NCBI RefSeq assembly: GCF_003432485.1
Contig: NZ_QVNQ01000007.1
Coordinates: 248,001-312,000, forward strand
DNA from: Actinomadura spongiicola
GTDB lineage: Bacteria; Actinomycetota; Actinomycetes; Streptosporangiales; Streptosporangiaceae
Reading direction: 5' to 3'
DNA: 64,000 bases
Numbering within the stretch: position 1 is the stretch's first letter; the number at the start of each line of letters is the position of its first letter. Below the pieces are notes generated by a model. The model made no database searches. It worked only from the letters and a program-made list of their open reading frames with translations, and was not told the origin of the DNA. Both the position numbers and the translations under genes were made by a program. Positions 16,891-25,868 of the stretch are shown in pieces.

Positions 16891-17637
16891 TCAGCGAGCG
16901 ACGGTCGCGGTGCCACCGGTGATCCGGAGGATCTGGTCGCGGTAGTAGGCCGTGTCGCTGTAGATCGCGGGGCCCTGCGCGCACGTCTGGCCGCCGCGGC
17001 TGGTCGCGCCGACGAGCTGCCAGGCGCCCGGTCCGCCGGTCACGGCGGGGCCGCCGGAGTCGCCGTAGCAGGCGCCCTTGCCGTTGCCGCCGTCGGTGCA
17101 GATCTCCTTGGCGGCGTCGATGCCGGAGCACCGGCTGTCGGCGACGATGGTGGTGTCGAGCTGCTGCAGCTGGACGGGAGCGCCCCCGCAGCCTCGGGTC
17201 GGACAGGTCTGGCCCCAGCCGATCAGGCGGGTCGCGGACCCGACCGGAGCGGTGGAGGCGATGGGAATGGGCGTCATCGTCGACGGGCTGGACAGGCGGA
17301 GAATGGCGAGGTCGCCGCCGATGACCTGGCGGCTCGCGACCTGGCGGGTCTCACCGCCGGCGTTGTAGGTCTTCGTGCCGATCCGGACGGACGAGGGCTG
17401 ACCGCAGTGCGTCGCGGTGATGACCCACTGCGGCGCGACCAGGGAGCCGCCGCAGCTGTGCCGTCCGTTGTTCTGCAACGAAGTCATCCAGGTGTACGTC
17501 TCCGTGGCGGGCACGCCGCCGACGATGTTGGTACGCGGGGGCGGCGACGGCTGCTCAGCCGCCGCGTTCGCCACCGACGTACCGGTCAGAGTCAGAACCG
17601 CGATGGGCATCGCGACCAACAGTCTGCGCTTCCTCAT
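16891..17637 (-). CDS. Secreted S1A (chymotrypsin-fold) serine protease
   Basis: Signal peptide residues 1-26, short propeptide, then the mature N-terminus IVGG at 38. The triad is visible as TATHC (His77), GGDLAILRL (Asp109) and CYGDSGGP (Ser194). The residue six before Ser194, which sets S1 specificity, is Gly rather than the Asp of trypsins, so broad or chymotrypsin/elastase-like specificity is more likely. Six mature cysteines could form three disulphides. The gene precedes snapalysin with an 84-base gap, suggesting joint expression. Confidence 0.9.
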   Translation of the reverse strand: MRKRRLLVAMPIAVLTLTGTSVANAAAEQPSPPPRTNIVGGVPATETYTWMTSLQNNGRHSCGGSLVAPQWVITATHCGQPSSVRIGTKTYNAGGETRQVASRQVIGGDLAILRLSSPSTMTPIPIASTAPVGSATRLIGWGQTCPTRGCGGAPVQLQQLDTTIVADSRCSGIDAAKEICTDGGNGKGACYGDSGGPAVTGGPGAWQLVGATSRGGQTCAQGPAIYSDTAYYRDQILRITGGTATVAR

Positions 17638-17947
17638 GAGCGGGGGGTCCTTTCAGGGGGTGGAAGAAGAAACGTGGCGACCGCCTGGCCCTGCCGGTCC
17701 CCGGCCGATGACACGTCAGGACGTGGCACCGGCCTCGTACACCGACTATTGACCACGGATACGGAAATGACCACATGCGAATTCGGCGTCCGGGCCCGAA
17801 TAGAACGCCTTCTAGCCGGAGAACATAGGCGACCTGCGACGCTTCTAGCGGTATGCCTTCAGACTGAACGCAGGCCCATTTTTTCAATTCCGGCGCTGAG
17901 CTGTGAAAACGGCGCCGGGACGGTCCTCGCCTGTGAACGCGGACGGC
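17638..17947. other. 310-bp gap
   Basis: This is the upstream region of the S1 protease and the downstream region of the acyltransferase. It includes a lower-GC patch at about 17750-17890 that probably contains the protease promoter. No repeat or small gene was recognised. Confidence 0.4.
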
Positions 17948-19228
17948 TCAGGACGCGAGCACCTGCGGCTGGACGTTCGTGTCCCGCCGCGCGGGACGGC
18001 CGAGCCGGCGTCCGAGACGGCGTCCGAGACGTTGCGCGGGCGCCTCGATCCAGCGCTGCGACGCCCAGCTCAGCGCCAGCAGCACCAGGACGAAGAACGC
18101 CAGGCCCACCACGTCCTCCCGTCCCGACGCGTCGAGGAACTGCGCGGCCACCATGAGCAGCAGCGGGTGCAGCAGGTAGATCGAGAAGCTGATGGTGCCG
18201 AGGCCGGTGGCCCAGCGGGGGAACCGGCGGTGCCGCGACCGCCACGCCACCGCGAACGTCACCGCCGCCGCCAGCAGCGTCGCGCTCCAGGAGAGCTGCG
18301 CGCGCCAGCCGAAGGGCGCCAGCTGCCACACCCCGTTGCCCAGGGCCCCCGCCAGGACGACCAGCGCCGTCGCCGCGCCCACGCGCCGACCGATCTGACC
18401 GTGCTCGGCGCGGTGCACGGCCGTCCCCGCGAACATGATCGCGAGCATGGTGAGGCCCTCCCATGTCTCGAGGCGCCCGTTCGCGGCGACGAGCAGGGCG
18501 GCGAGCAGCCCGCCGAGCAGGCCGCCCGCGACGCGCGGCGCCGAGCGGTTCGACACGGCCGCGGCGATCGCGACGATCAGGGCGACGGCGGTCACGGCGA
18601 CGACGGGCCCGGTCCCGGCGTTGCGCGACAGCAGTGTGACGGGGCGCCCATCGGTCAGCACACCGGCCGCGGTGAGCGCGGCGGCGGCGACCGCGCCGAG
18701 GGTGAGGACGGTGGCCGCGGACGCCGACCGGCGATGCCCGCCCACCACGAACAGCGCGACGACCAGCAGGTAGAACGCCATCTCGTAGGACAGCGTCCAC
18801 AGGACGTTCATCACGTTGGGGACGTTCAGGATGTCCTGGAGCATCGTCAGGTGCGCCAGGACGGCGGTCACGGGGGAGTACTGTTCCAGCCCGCCGCGGA
18901 GCCCGAGCACGCCCAGCAGGAAGGGCAGGATCGCGAGGAGACACGTCACGGCCAGCAGCGGGTAGATGCGGAAGAACCGCCCGATCCAGAATCCCCGCAC
19001 GCTTCCGCGCCGCTCCAGCGACGCGGGAATGATGTATCCGCTGACCAGGAAGAACACCAGCACCCCGTACATGCCGGGATCGAACCAGCCGATCATCTGG
19101 ATCCGCAGTGACGGCAGGTACACGTAGCTGGCGTGGTGGAGCGCGACGGCCAGCGCCGCACCTCCACGAAGCACATCAAGCCACCCGAGACGGGATGAGG
19201 CGGGGGGAACGCCCGAAGCGGGAACCAT
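17948..19228 (-). CDS. Acyltransferase 3 family membrane protein
   Basis: This is a polytopic protein of about 426 residues beginning MVPASGVPPASSRLGWLDVL. It has the acyltransferase-3 opening LDVLRGGAALAVALHH, with the essential His near helix 1, and about ten hydrophobic helices including FFLVSGYIIPASL. Members O-acylate sugars, antibiotics or cell-envelope polymers; the substrate here is unknown. An open frame extends upstream to 19336, but those residues are Arg/His-rich and unlike the family. The C-terminus carries a short repeat, LGRRLGRRLGR. Confidence 0.88.
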   Translation of the reverse strand: MVPASGVPPASSRLGWLDVLRGGAALAVALHHASYVYLPSLRIQMIGWFDPGMYGVLVFFLVSGYIIPASLERRGSVRGFWIGRFFRIYPLLAVTCLLAILPFLLGVLGLRGGLEQYSPVTAVLAHLTMLQDILNVPNVMNVLWTLSYEMAFYLLVVALFVVGGHRRSASAATVLTLGAVAAAALTAAGVLTDGRPVTLLSRNAGTGPVVAVTAVALIVAIAAAVSNRSAPRVAGGLLGGLLAALLVAANGRLETWEGLTMLAIMFAGTAVHRAEHGQIGRRVGAATALVVLAGALGNGVWQLAPFGWRAQLSWSATLLAAAVTFAVAWRSRHRRFPRWATGLGTISFSIYLLHPLLLMVAAQFLDASGREDVVGLAFFVLVLLALSWASQRWIEAPAQRLGRRLGRRLGRPARRDTNVQPQVLAS

Positions 19229-19591
19229 TCCGACAGAGTAGACGGCCCCGTGGCCCCGTCCGGACGCGTGCGCGGGGAAAGGGCGGCGCCGCCACGTCAC
19301 CCTCAACGGAACCGCTGACCACTCTCGTTCCGCCACGGACGATCGACGCGTGCGTCCGCGAACACCTCGCAGAGATCGCCGCCGGGGGAACGACGCGCGG
19401 AGCCGCCCCCGCCCTCATCATTCGTCCTCGGGAAGCGCACGGATGTCGGCGCCGATCGCGGACGGCAGGTCATGGGCCTCGTCACCGTGCGCCGCCGCCT
19501 CACCGAGCCTGGACACCTCGAAACGACAACAAGATCAAGCAACGGCGCTTCGGTCGTGTGGAAAATCGCGCCTTCGTTCCCGGGCATGGGT
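19229..19591. other. 363-bp gap
   Basis: No gene recognised. It lies between the acyltransferase start and the terminator of the chitinase operon, so it should hold the acyltransferase promoter. Confidence 0.4.
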
Positions 19592-19632
19592 CAGGGCCGG
19601 TGCCGTGCTGTTCGCAGCCGGCACCGGCCCTG
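19592..19632 (-). terminator. Terminator of the LPMO-DUF305-chitinase operon
   Basis: CAGGGCCGGTGCC (19592-19604) and GGCACCGGCCCTG (19620-19632) are perfect 13-bp inverted arms, 42 bases after the chitinase stop on the minus strand. Confidence 0.75.
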
Positions 19633-19674
19633 GGTTCAGCGGATCAGTCGATCAGTGATCGGCGGATCGGTAAA

Positions 19675-22248
19675 TCATTTGCCGAGGCTCTCGTCGAGAG
19701 TCCTGGTCAGGACGCCCGGGTCACCGGACATCTCCCAGATCATCGCGCCGAGCATGTTCTTCTTCTTGAGCCAGTCGACCTTCTTCTGGATCGACCACGA
19801 GTCGTCGAACGTCCACCACTGGCCGTTCTCACCGGTGTAGCAGGACGTCGCGACCGCCTGCTCGTCATGGACGATCCGGCAGTTCGGGACGCTGGCGAGC
19901 AGGTTGCTGTACCCGCGCGTTCCGGCCTCCTCAGCGAACTGGCCGGGGGCCGCGCCGTTCGCGTCCTGCCACTCGCCGCCCTTGCCGCCGTCCTTCACTT
20001 CCTTCCAGCCGCGGCCGTAGTAGGCCAGGCCGATCGTCAGCTTCCGCGGGTTGATCCCGGCGTCCAGGTACGGCTGCACAGCGTTCTCGACGCTGAAGTG
20101 GAACGAGTACGGGTCATCTTTGTCGGTGTACAGGTTGCCCTGGTGGCCCGTCCGCTTGGGCTCCCAGGAGTCGTCGCTGCCCGCGCCGTGGAAGTCGTAG
20201 CCCTGGATGTTGAACATGTCCATGGACTTGGCGACCTCCGCCAGCTCCCAGCCGGCCTCGATCTTCGCCGGGTCGGCGGGGGTGAACGCGGTGAGCAGGT
20301 AGCGCTGGCCGGTCGACTTCGTCATCTCGTCGAGCTGACGCCGGAACTCCTCGATCAGCAGCGTGTTGTTGCGCTTGTCGTCCGGGCTGACGTGGTTGCC
20401 CGGGTGCCCCTCGGCGCCCGGCCACTCCCAGTCGAGGTCGATGCCGTCGAAGATGCCCGCGCCCGTCCCGGGGCCGCCCGCGCCGTTGTACACGGGCAGG
20501 TTGCCCTTGATGTAGATGTCGAGGCAGGACTGGACGAACTTCTTCCGGGACGCGTCGGTCTTGGCGACGTCGGAGAAGTACTTGGAGTACGTCCAGCCGC
20601 CGAGCGAGATCAGCACCTTCAGGTGCGGGTACTTGGCCTTGAGCTTCTTGAGCTGGTTGTAGTTGCCGCGCAGCTTCTCCCAGCCGGTGTCGCCGACGCC
20701 GTCCACCGACTGTCCGGCGCTGAACGGGCGCCCGTAGTCGGCCTCGGCGTCGCCCGCGCCGTCACCCTGGTTCGGGTCCTGCGGGTTCTGCGAGGTGCCC
20801 TTGGTGACGCCGTGCAGACACGTCAGGTTGCGCGGGTCGATGTTGCCGAAGGCGTAGTTGATGTGGGTCAGCCGCCGCGCGTTCCCGGTGGTGTCCAGGT
20901 TCTTCACGAAGTACTGGCGGCCGTAGATGCCCCACTGGACGAAGTAGCCGACCTTGGCGTAGCCGTCGCCGACCACGTCGGCGGTCTGCACCTCGATGGC
21001 GGAGCCGGCCTCGGACACGTTGTCGTACTTGTCGCGGGCCTTGACGCTGAAGCTGTACTTCGTGGACGGCGACAGCCCCGCGACGTTCGCGGACGTCTCC
21101 GTCACGGTCGTCGCGACCTTGCCGTTCACCAGCACGTCGTAGTTCGCCACGCCGCTGTTGTCGGTCGAGGCGTTCCACGCCAGCTTCACGCTGCCGGAGT
21201 CCTTGCCGGTGCTGCGCAGCCCCGTCGGGACGGACGGCGCCACGGTGTCGTCGGCCGGGTTGTTCGTCTTGACGGTGAGGGGCGAGCTGGCCGGGGACAG
21301 GGTTCCCTTGCGGTCCCGGGCCTTCACCGTGAAGGTGTACTCGGTGTTGGGCGTGAGGCCCGTGACCGTGGCGGCCGTGTCCGGCACCGTCGTGGCGAGC
21401 GTGTCGCCGTTGTACACCTCGTACGCGGTGATGGGCAGGCTGCCGGCCTTGGCCTCGTCCCAGTCCAGCGTGACCGTCTTGGTGGTCTTCACCGGCGAGG
21501 TCAGGTTGCCGGGCGCCGCCGGGGGCGCGTCCGCCGAGCCGTCGCAGTTGACGTCGTTGACGCGGCAGGTGGCCGGCTGCGCGCCCGACCTGCTCACCGT
21601 GAACGTCGGGCTGTACGGCTCGGTGGTCCGTCCGGCCCCCACGGTGCTGTTGTAGTGGGCGGGGGACAGGGTCCACGTGTTCCCGGTCTGGGTGAGCGAC
21701 CCGTTGTCGGCGTTGCTGGCGGTGACGCCGGCGGGCAGGGTGAACACGATCGACCAGGACTGGATCGTCGCCGAGGAGTTGTTCGCCACGATGAACTTGG
21801 CGCGCGATCCCTCGACGGAGTACGCGGCGGTGACGCCGTCCGCCGTCGGCGGCGCCTCACCCGAGCCGTCACAGTTCGCGCCGTTCAGCTTGCAGTTCGC
21901 CGGCTGGGCCGCGGAACTCAACGTGAACGTCGGGCTGTACGGGTCGGTGGTCGCGCCGCCGCGGAGCGTGTCGATATAGAACAGCGGGCGGAGCGTCACC
22001 TTCGTGCCGTCCTGCGACAACGTGGCGTTCTGCGGGCTACTGGCGGTCACACCCGCGGGGAGCTCGAACGTCAACGTCCAACCGCTGATAGAGGACGAAC
22101 CGGGATTGGTAACCACATATTTTCCGGTCGTCCCGGACAGGCTGAAGGTCGCCGTGAGGCGGTCCGCCGCCCGCGCGGGAGCGACGGCGAGCGCGGCCAC
22201 GACGACGAAGGTGAGCAAGATTCCGATCATTCGGCGCATGCCGAACAC
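19675..22248 (-). CDS. Secreted multidomain GH18 chitinase (two CBM2-like, two FnIII)
   Basis: The 857-residue enzyme hydrolyses chitin outside the cell. After a signal peptide (residues 1-28) come two CBM2-like beta domains (about 29-130 and 135-240, each ending in a Cys pair around CKLNGANC/CRVNDVNC), two fibronectin-III domains (245-330 and 340-425) and a GH18 catalytic domain (430-857). The active-site motif FDGIDLDWEWP, near residue 605, keeps DxxDxDxE with the catalytic Glu. The inserted substrate-binding region fits subfamily A. Its GTG start touches the stop of the DUF305 gene, so the two are translationally linked; ATG at 22239 is an alternative. Confidence 0.95.
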   Translation of the reverse strand: MFGMRRMIGILLTFVVVAALAVAPARAADRLTATFSLSGTTGKYVVTNPGSSSISGWTLTFELPAGVTASSPQNATLSQDGTKVTLRPLFYIDTLRGGATTDPYSPTFTLSSAAQPANCKLNGANCDGSGEAPPTADGVTAAYSVEGSRAKFIVANNSSATIQSWSIVFTLPAGVTASNADNGSLTQTGNTWTLSPAHYNSTVGAGRTTEPYSPTFTVSRSGAQPATCRVNDVNCDGSADAPPAAPGNLTSPVKTTKTVTLDWDEAKAGSLPITAYEVYNGDTLATTVPDTAATVTGLTPNTEYTFTVKARDRKGTLSPASSPLTVKTNNPADDTVAPSVPTGLRSTGKDSGSVKLAWNASTDNSGVANYDVLVNGKVATTVTETSANVAGLSPSTKYSFSVKARDKYDNVSEAGSAIEVQTADVVGDGYAKVGYFVQWGIYGRQYFVKNLDTTGNARRLTHINYAFGNIDPRNLTCLHGVTKGTSQNPQDPNQGDGAGDAEADYGRPFSAGQSVDGVGDTGWEKLRGNYNQLKKLKAKYPHLKVLISLGGWTYSKYFSDVAKTDASRKKFVQSCLDIYIKGNLPVYNGAGGPGTGAGIFDGIDLDWEWPGAEGHPGNHVSPDDKRNNTLLIEEFRRQLDEMTKSTGQRYLLTAFTPADPAKIEAGWELAEVAKSMDMFNIQGYDFHGAGSDDSWEPKRTGHQGNLYTDKDDPYSFHFSVENAVQPYLDAGINPRKLTIGLAYYGRGWKEVKDGGKGGEWQDANGAAPGQFAEEAGTRGYSNLLASVPNCRIVHDEQAVATSCYTGENGQWWTFDDSWSIQKKVDWLKKKNMLGAMIWEMSGDPGVLTRTLDESLGK

Positions 22249-23061
22249 CTACTTCCGGTGGGAGTCTTCCGGGGGTCGGGGTCCTTCCGAGGATGGGGGG
22301 CCGAGAATCGCCAGCATCTGATCGATCTGCGCCGACCGTGACCGGTCGACGCGTGCCGCCAGGTTCCGCGTCCAGGCGTCCTCGCCCTTGCCGGTCTCCA
22401 GGCGGGCCATCTGGACGGCGTCGTCCTGGTGTCCGATCAGCAGGTTGAGGAACGCGCGCTCGAAACGGTCCGGCGGGTTCCGCACCAACACCTCCAGTTC
22501 GGCGTCGGTGGTCTGGGGCATGCCGCCGTGCGCGGCATGTTCGTGCGACTGCGCGCGCAGCGGCCGTCGCCACTCGCGCAGGCGTCGCTGCATCTGTTCC
22601 GCCTCGGCGATCTGCGTGCTCTCGATCGCCAGGGCGAGCGTCCGCACCCGCGGACTGACCGGATGGTCCTTCGCCAGCCGCACGAGCTTCACGCCCTGCT
22701 CCTGGTGGGGAAGCATCATCTGGAGGAACATCACGTCCTGGGAGTTGAAGCCGTCTCCGCCGCGTGACGCTGGGGCGGGGCCGCCGGACGGCGAACCGCC
22801 GGCGGCCCCGCACTGGGCGAACACCAAGGCGACGCACGCGATGAGGAGCGCCACCGCGCCGTATTTGACTACGCCGCGCATAGCCGCGGGACGTTCCGAC
22901 GTTTCGCCGTCCGTCACAGGGGGTGCGGCCGCAGGGGAAACGGCCGTATGACGGTCGGTCGCAGGGAGGTCGGTCGTCCGGGGGCCGGCCGCGGGAGGTA
23001 CGGCCGCGGGGCGTTCGGTCGCGTGGCGCTTCATTGGAGGCAACTCATCGCGTTCGGTCAT
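22249..23061 (-). CDS. DUF305 protein, membrane-anchored, between LPMO and chitinase
   Basis: The 270-residue protein has a variable Pro/Ala-rich cytoplasmic N-terminus, one membrane segment (VKYGAVALLIACVALVFAQC, about residues 65-85), and an external four-helix DUF305 domain. The signature repeats are FLQMMLPHQEQGVKLVRLA and LLIGHQDDAVQMARLE, with His/Met-rich positions plus HEHAAHGGM. Some DUF305 proteins bind copper. It begins 10 bases after the LPMO stop and ends directly against the chitinase start, so all three are co-expressed. A start at the downstream ATG (MKRHATERP, 23034) is possible. Confidence 0.88.
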   Translation of the reverse strand: MTERDELPPMKRHATERPAAVPPAAGPRTTDLPATDRHTAVSPAAAPPVTDGETSERPAAMRGVVKYGAVALLIACVALVFAQCGAAGGSPSGGPAPASRGGDGFNSQDVMFLQMMLPHQEQGVKLVRLAKDHPVSPRVRTLALAIESTQIAEAEQMQRRLREWRRPLRAQSHEHAAHGGMPQTTDAELEVLVRNPPDRFERAFLNLLIGHQDDAVQMARLETGKGEDAWTRNLAARVDRSRSAQIDQMLAILGPPSSEGPRPPEDSHRK

Positions 23062-23071
23062 CCTGCCGCGC

Positions 23072-23968
23072 TCAGACCTTCTGCCAGAGCGCGGTGGTGT
23101 TCGCGGGTTCCCAGCCCGCGAGCGCGGTGTGCGCTTGCAGGCACTTGTAGGACGCGCCGCCGTACGTCACCTGGTCGCCCGGTTCGTAGGCCGTGCCGGC
23201 GGTCCAGGAGCCGCTGCTCGGCGGGTCGGTCGGCGGGTCCGTGGGCGGGTCGGTCGGTGGGTCGGTGGGCGGGTCGGTCGGTGGGTTGGTGGGCGGGTCG
23301 GTCGGTGGGTTGGTCGGAGGTGTCGTCGTTCCTCCGAAGTCGACGTCGGAACAGGTGTAGAACGCCTCCTCGCTGTACAGCACCCGCTGCCAGATCGAGT
23401 AGAGGACGTGCCGGCCGCTGCGCGGCGGAATGTTGATCGTCCACTTGGTGAACGTGGTCGGGTTCTGGCTCTTGAACGTCTGGATGTGCTCCAGGTCCGA
23501 CCAGCGCAGCGGCTGCGTCGGGTCCCAACCATGACGGGTGATGTAGAACTCGAAGTTGCTGCCCCCGTGCGGCGCGGTCGCGTGGTACGTGATCGTCTGC
23601 GGGCCGGACGACATCGGCTTGGCCGGCCAGTCGGCGCGCGGCAGGTCGAGGCCGCGGAACTTCGCCCGGCCGGCGCCGCACAGCTGCCCGTCCGGGATGA
23701 GCTCCCGGTGCTTTCCACCGGCGTTGATCAGCGACACCTCGTTCCAGTCGTAGAACGGCTGGGTGCCGCTGGCGGCCACGGCCGCCTTGCACGCCTCGGA
23801 CTTCGGGCTCTCCGGTCCCTCGTTCTTACAGACGTACACGCGGCTCGGCGGGTCGGACATGGTGCCGTGCGCGCTCGCGCCGGTCGCGGTGCCGAGCACC
23901 ACGAGCACCGACGCCGCCGGGACGGCGACCGTGACGGCGGCCGCCTGTCTCGCTCGGTTCGATCTCAT
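23072..23968 (-). CDS. AA10 lytic polysaccharide monooxygenase with CBM5/12
   Basis: The signal peptide ends at ASA, leaving His34 (HGTMSDPPSR) as the mature N-terminus. Together with His134 (TAPHGGSNFEF) it forms the copper histidine brace. The AA10 domain covers residues 34-208 (FYTCSDVDFG at its end). It is followed by a Thr/Pro/Asp linker of TNPP/TDPP repeats and a CBM5/12 chitin-binding module (WTAGTAYEPGDQVTYGG, ending in WEPANTTALWQKV). The enzyme should cleave crystalline chitin oxidatively and boost the chitinases. It is the first gene of the LPMO-DUF305-chitinase operon. Confidence 0.95.
   Translation of the reverse strand: MRSNRARQAAAVTVAVPAASVLVVLGTATGASAHGTMSDPPSRVYVCKNEGPESPKSEACKAAVAASGTQPFYDWNEVSLINAGGKHRELIPDGQLCGAGRAKFRGLDLPRADWPAKPMSSGPQTITYHATAPHGGSNFEFYITRHGWDPTQPLRWSDLEHIQTFKSQNPTTFTKWTINIPPRSGRHVLYSIWQRVLYSEEAFYTCSDVDFGGTTTPPTNPPTDPPTNPPTDPPTDPPTDPPTDPPTDPPSSGSWTAGTAYEPGDQVTYGGASYKCLQAHTALAGWEPANTTALWQKV
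23220..23318. repeat. 12-bp tandem repeats encoding the LPMO linker
   Basis: About eight copies of a 12-base unit (plus strand GGCGGGTCGGTC and variants) encode alternating TDPP and TNPP. It is a slippage-prone protein linker, not an intergenic repeat, and its copy number may vary between strains. Confidence 0.8.
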
Positions 23969-23995
23969 CGGGGTTCCTTCCGGTGGGGTGGGTTT

Positions 23996-24038
23996 CTCCG
24001 AGGAGGCCCGGACGCGGAGGTCCGGGGCCTCCTCGGAG
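23996..24038 (-). terminator. Terminator after the second chitinase
   Basis: CTCCGAGGAGGCCC (23996-24009) and GGGCCTCCTCGGAG (24025-24038) pair perfectly over 14 bp, 36 bases past the stop of the chitinase at 24074. It separates the two chitin operons. Confidence 0.75.
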
Positions 24039-24073
24039 GTACGGGACGGCTCGCGAAGCGCGAGGCCGAGGGG

Positions 24074-25840
24074 TTACGGAAGGCCGTTGAGGAAGGGTCG
24101 GTGGCTGTTCATGAACTCCCACTTGTAGTAGCGGTCCCAGTTGATCGACCAGGTCATCAGCCCGCGGAACGCCGGGGACGTCCCGCCGCGGAGCTGGTAC
24201 GAGCCGCAGCCCTGCCCCTTCACGAGGCAGTTCACGGCCTGCTGCACCTGGGCGGGCGGCGTGTGGCCGTTGCCCGCGCTGACCGCGGCGGGGAGGCCGA
24301 TGCCGATCTGGTCGGGGCGCAGGCCGGGGAACGTGTGACCGGTCTTCGCGACCGGGAACCCGGCCTTCACCATGTCGGTCATCGCGATGTGGAACTGCGC
24401 GCCGCCCATGTTGTGGTACTGGTTGTCCAGCCCCATGACCGGCCCGGAGTTGTAGTCCTGGACGTGCAGGACGGTCAGCGCGTCCCGCATCGCGTGGATC
24501 ACCGGGAGGTAGGCGCCCGTCCGGTTGTCCGCGCCGCCCGAGCCGCCGTAGAACTGGTAGCCGACCTGCACGAAGAACGTCTCCGGGGCCATCGTCAGGA
24601 CGAAGTCGTTCCCGTACTTGGCCTTCAGCGTCTTCAACGCCGAGATCAGGTTCACGATCACCGGGGTGGTCGGGTTCCGGAAGTCGGTGTCACCGCTGTT
24701 GAGGTAGAGCGAGTGGCCCTCGAAGTCGACGTCGAGACCGTCCAGCCCGTACCTGTCGATGATCGCCGACACGGACCGGACGAACGCGTCCCGCGCGCCC
24801 GCCGAGGTGAGCTGCACCTGGCCGTTCTGGCCGCCGATCGAGATCAGGACCTTCTTGCCCTGCGCCTGCTTCGCGCGGATCGCGGCGGTGAACTCCTCCT
24901 CGCTCTCCACGTTCGGGCATTCGCTCACCGGGCAGCGGGTGAATCGGATGTCACCGGACGTGGACGAGGTCGGCTCGCCGAACGCGAGGTTGATGATGTC
25001 CCACGAGTCCGGGACGTCCGCCATCCGCACGTAACCGGACCCGTTGGCGAAGCTCGCGTGCAGGTAGCCGATCAGCGCGTGCTTCGGGAGACCGGTGTCG
25101 ACGCAGCCGCTCGTCCGGCCGCCGACCGCCGCCGACCTGGACGACTCGCCGACGTCGTTGTACGCGACGACCGTGTAGCTGTGCGAGCTGCACGTGTCCA
25201 GGCCCGAGATGGTGGCGCTCGTGCCGGTCACCGTGGCCCGGACGGTGGAGTCCTCGTACACGCGGTAGCCGGTGACCGTTCCGGGTGCCGGATCCCACGA
25301 CAGGGCGATCGAGTCGTCGGTGACCGTCCCGACCCGCGGGGACCCCGGTGCGCCGGGGACACCGGGCTGGGGTTCGCCGCCGGGCCCGTCCAGCACCACG
25401 TCGTCGGCGTAGTACGCGCCGTTGCCGTACCAGCCGTGCAGGTAGATCTCCACGGTCTTCTGGTCGGCGCCGGTCGTGAACGACAGCGACAGCTTGGTGT
25501 AGTCGGACGCGGACGGCGCCCACGTCCGACCACCGCCGGTCACGCCCATGTACACGTAGCTGCCGCGCACCCACGCGGACAGCTCGTACGCGGTGTTGGG
25601 CTTGACGCTGACGGTCTGCGAGCACTGCCCGGTGCTTCCGGCGCTCACGCCGCCCGCGAGGGCGTACGAGCCCGTCCGCACGGGGGTGGTCACGGCAGTG
25701 CCGCCGCCCGAGCAGGTCCAGCCGTTCAGCGACCCGCTCTCGAAGCCGGCGTTGGCGAGCACGTTGGCCGCCTGCGCCGGGTTCGGGAGCCCGATGAGCA
25801 GCCCGGCGGTCAGCACCGCCGGGGCCCAGATCTTCTTCAT
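24074..25840 (-). CDS. Secreted GH18 chitinase with N-terminal CBM and FnIII
   Basis: The 588-residue enzyme has a signal peptide (1-24), a galactose-binding-like carbohydrate module (NVLANAGFESGSLNGWTCSG to YYADDVVLD, about 26-152), an FnIII domain (165-245) and a GH18 domain (255-588). The motif LDGLDVDFEG retains DxxDxDxE, and VLISIGGQNG is the usual strand-3 SxGG. The architecture matches actinomycete family-B chitinases. Its ATG is 28 bases after the preceding chitinase stop, so both belong to one transcript driven from upstream of 27443. Confidence 0.95.
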   Translation of the reverse strand: MKKIWAPAVLTAGLLIGLPNPAQAANVLANAGFESGSLNGWTCSGGGTAVTTPVRTGSYALAGGVSAGSTGQCSQTVSVKPNTAYELSAWVRGSYVYMGVTGGGRTWAPSASDYTKLSLSFTTGADQKTVEIYLHGWYGNGAYYADDVVLDGPGGEPQPGVPGAPGSPRVGTVTDDSIALSWDPAPGTVTGYRVYEDSTVRATVTGTSATISGLDTCSSHSYTVVAYNDVGESSRSAAVGGRTSGCVDTGLPKHALIGYLHASFANGSGYVRMADVPDSWDIINLAFGEPTSSTSGDIRFTRCPVSECPNVESEEEFTAAIRAKQAQGKKVLISIGGQNGQVQLTSAGARDAFVRSVSAIIDRYGLDGLDVDFEGHSLYLNSGDTDFRNPTTPVIVNLISALKTLKAKYGNDFVLTMAPETFFVQVGYQFYGGSGGADNRTGAYLPVIHAMRDALTVLHVQDYNSGPVMGLDNQYHNMGGAQFHIAMTDMVKAGFPVAKTGHTFPGLRPDQIGIGLPAAVSAGNGHTPPAQVQQAVNCLVKGQGCGSYQLRGGTSPAFRGLMTWSINWDRYYKWEFMNSHRPFLNGLP

Positions 25841-25868
25841 GTCCGTCCCTCTGGGAGAGCGTGTCCGG

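Noticed and set aside
19108..22341. 1,077-codon open frame on the + strand opposite the chitinase
   Set aside because: It is the antisense shadow of the GH18 gene; composition-driven, Val/Arg/Leu-rich and without any family signature, while the minus strand has complete domains.
23220..23318. Tandem repeat as a CRISPR or satellite
   Set aside because: The 12-bp units lie in frame inside the LPMO gene and encode a TDPP/TNPP linker.
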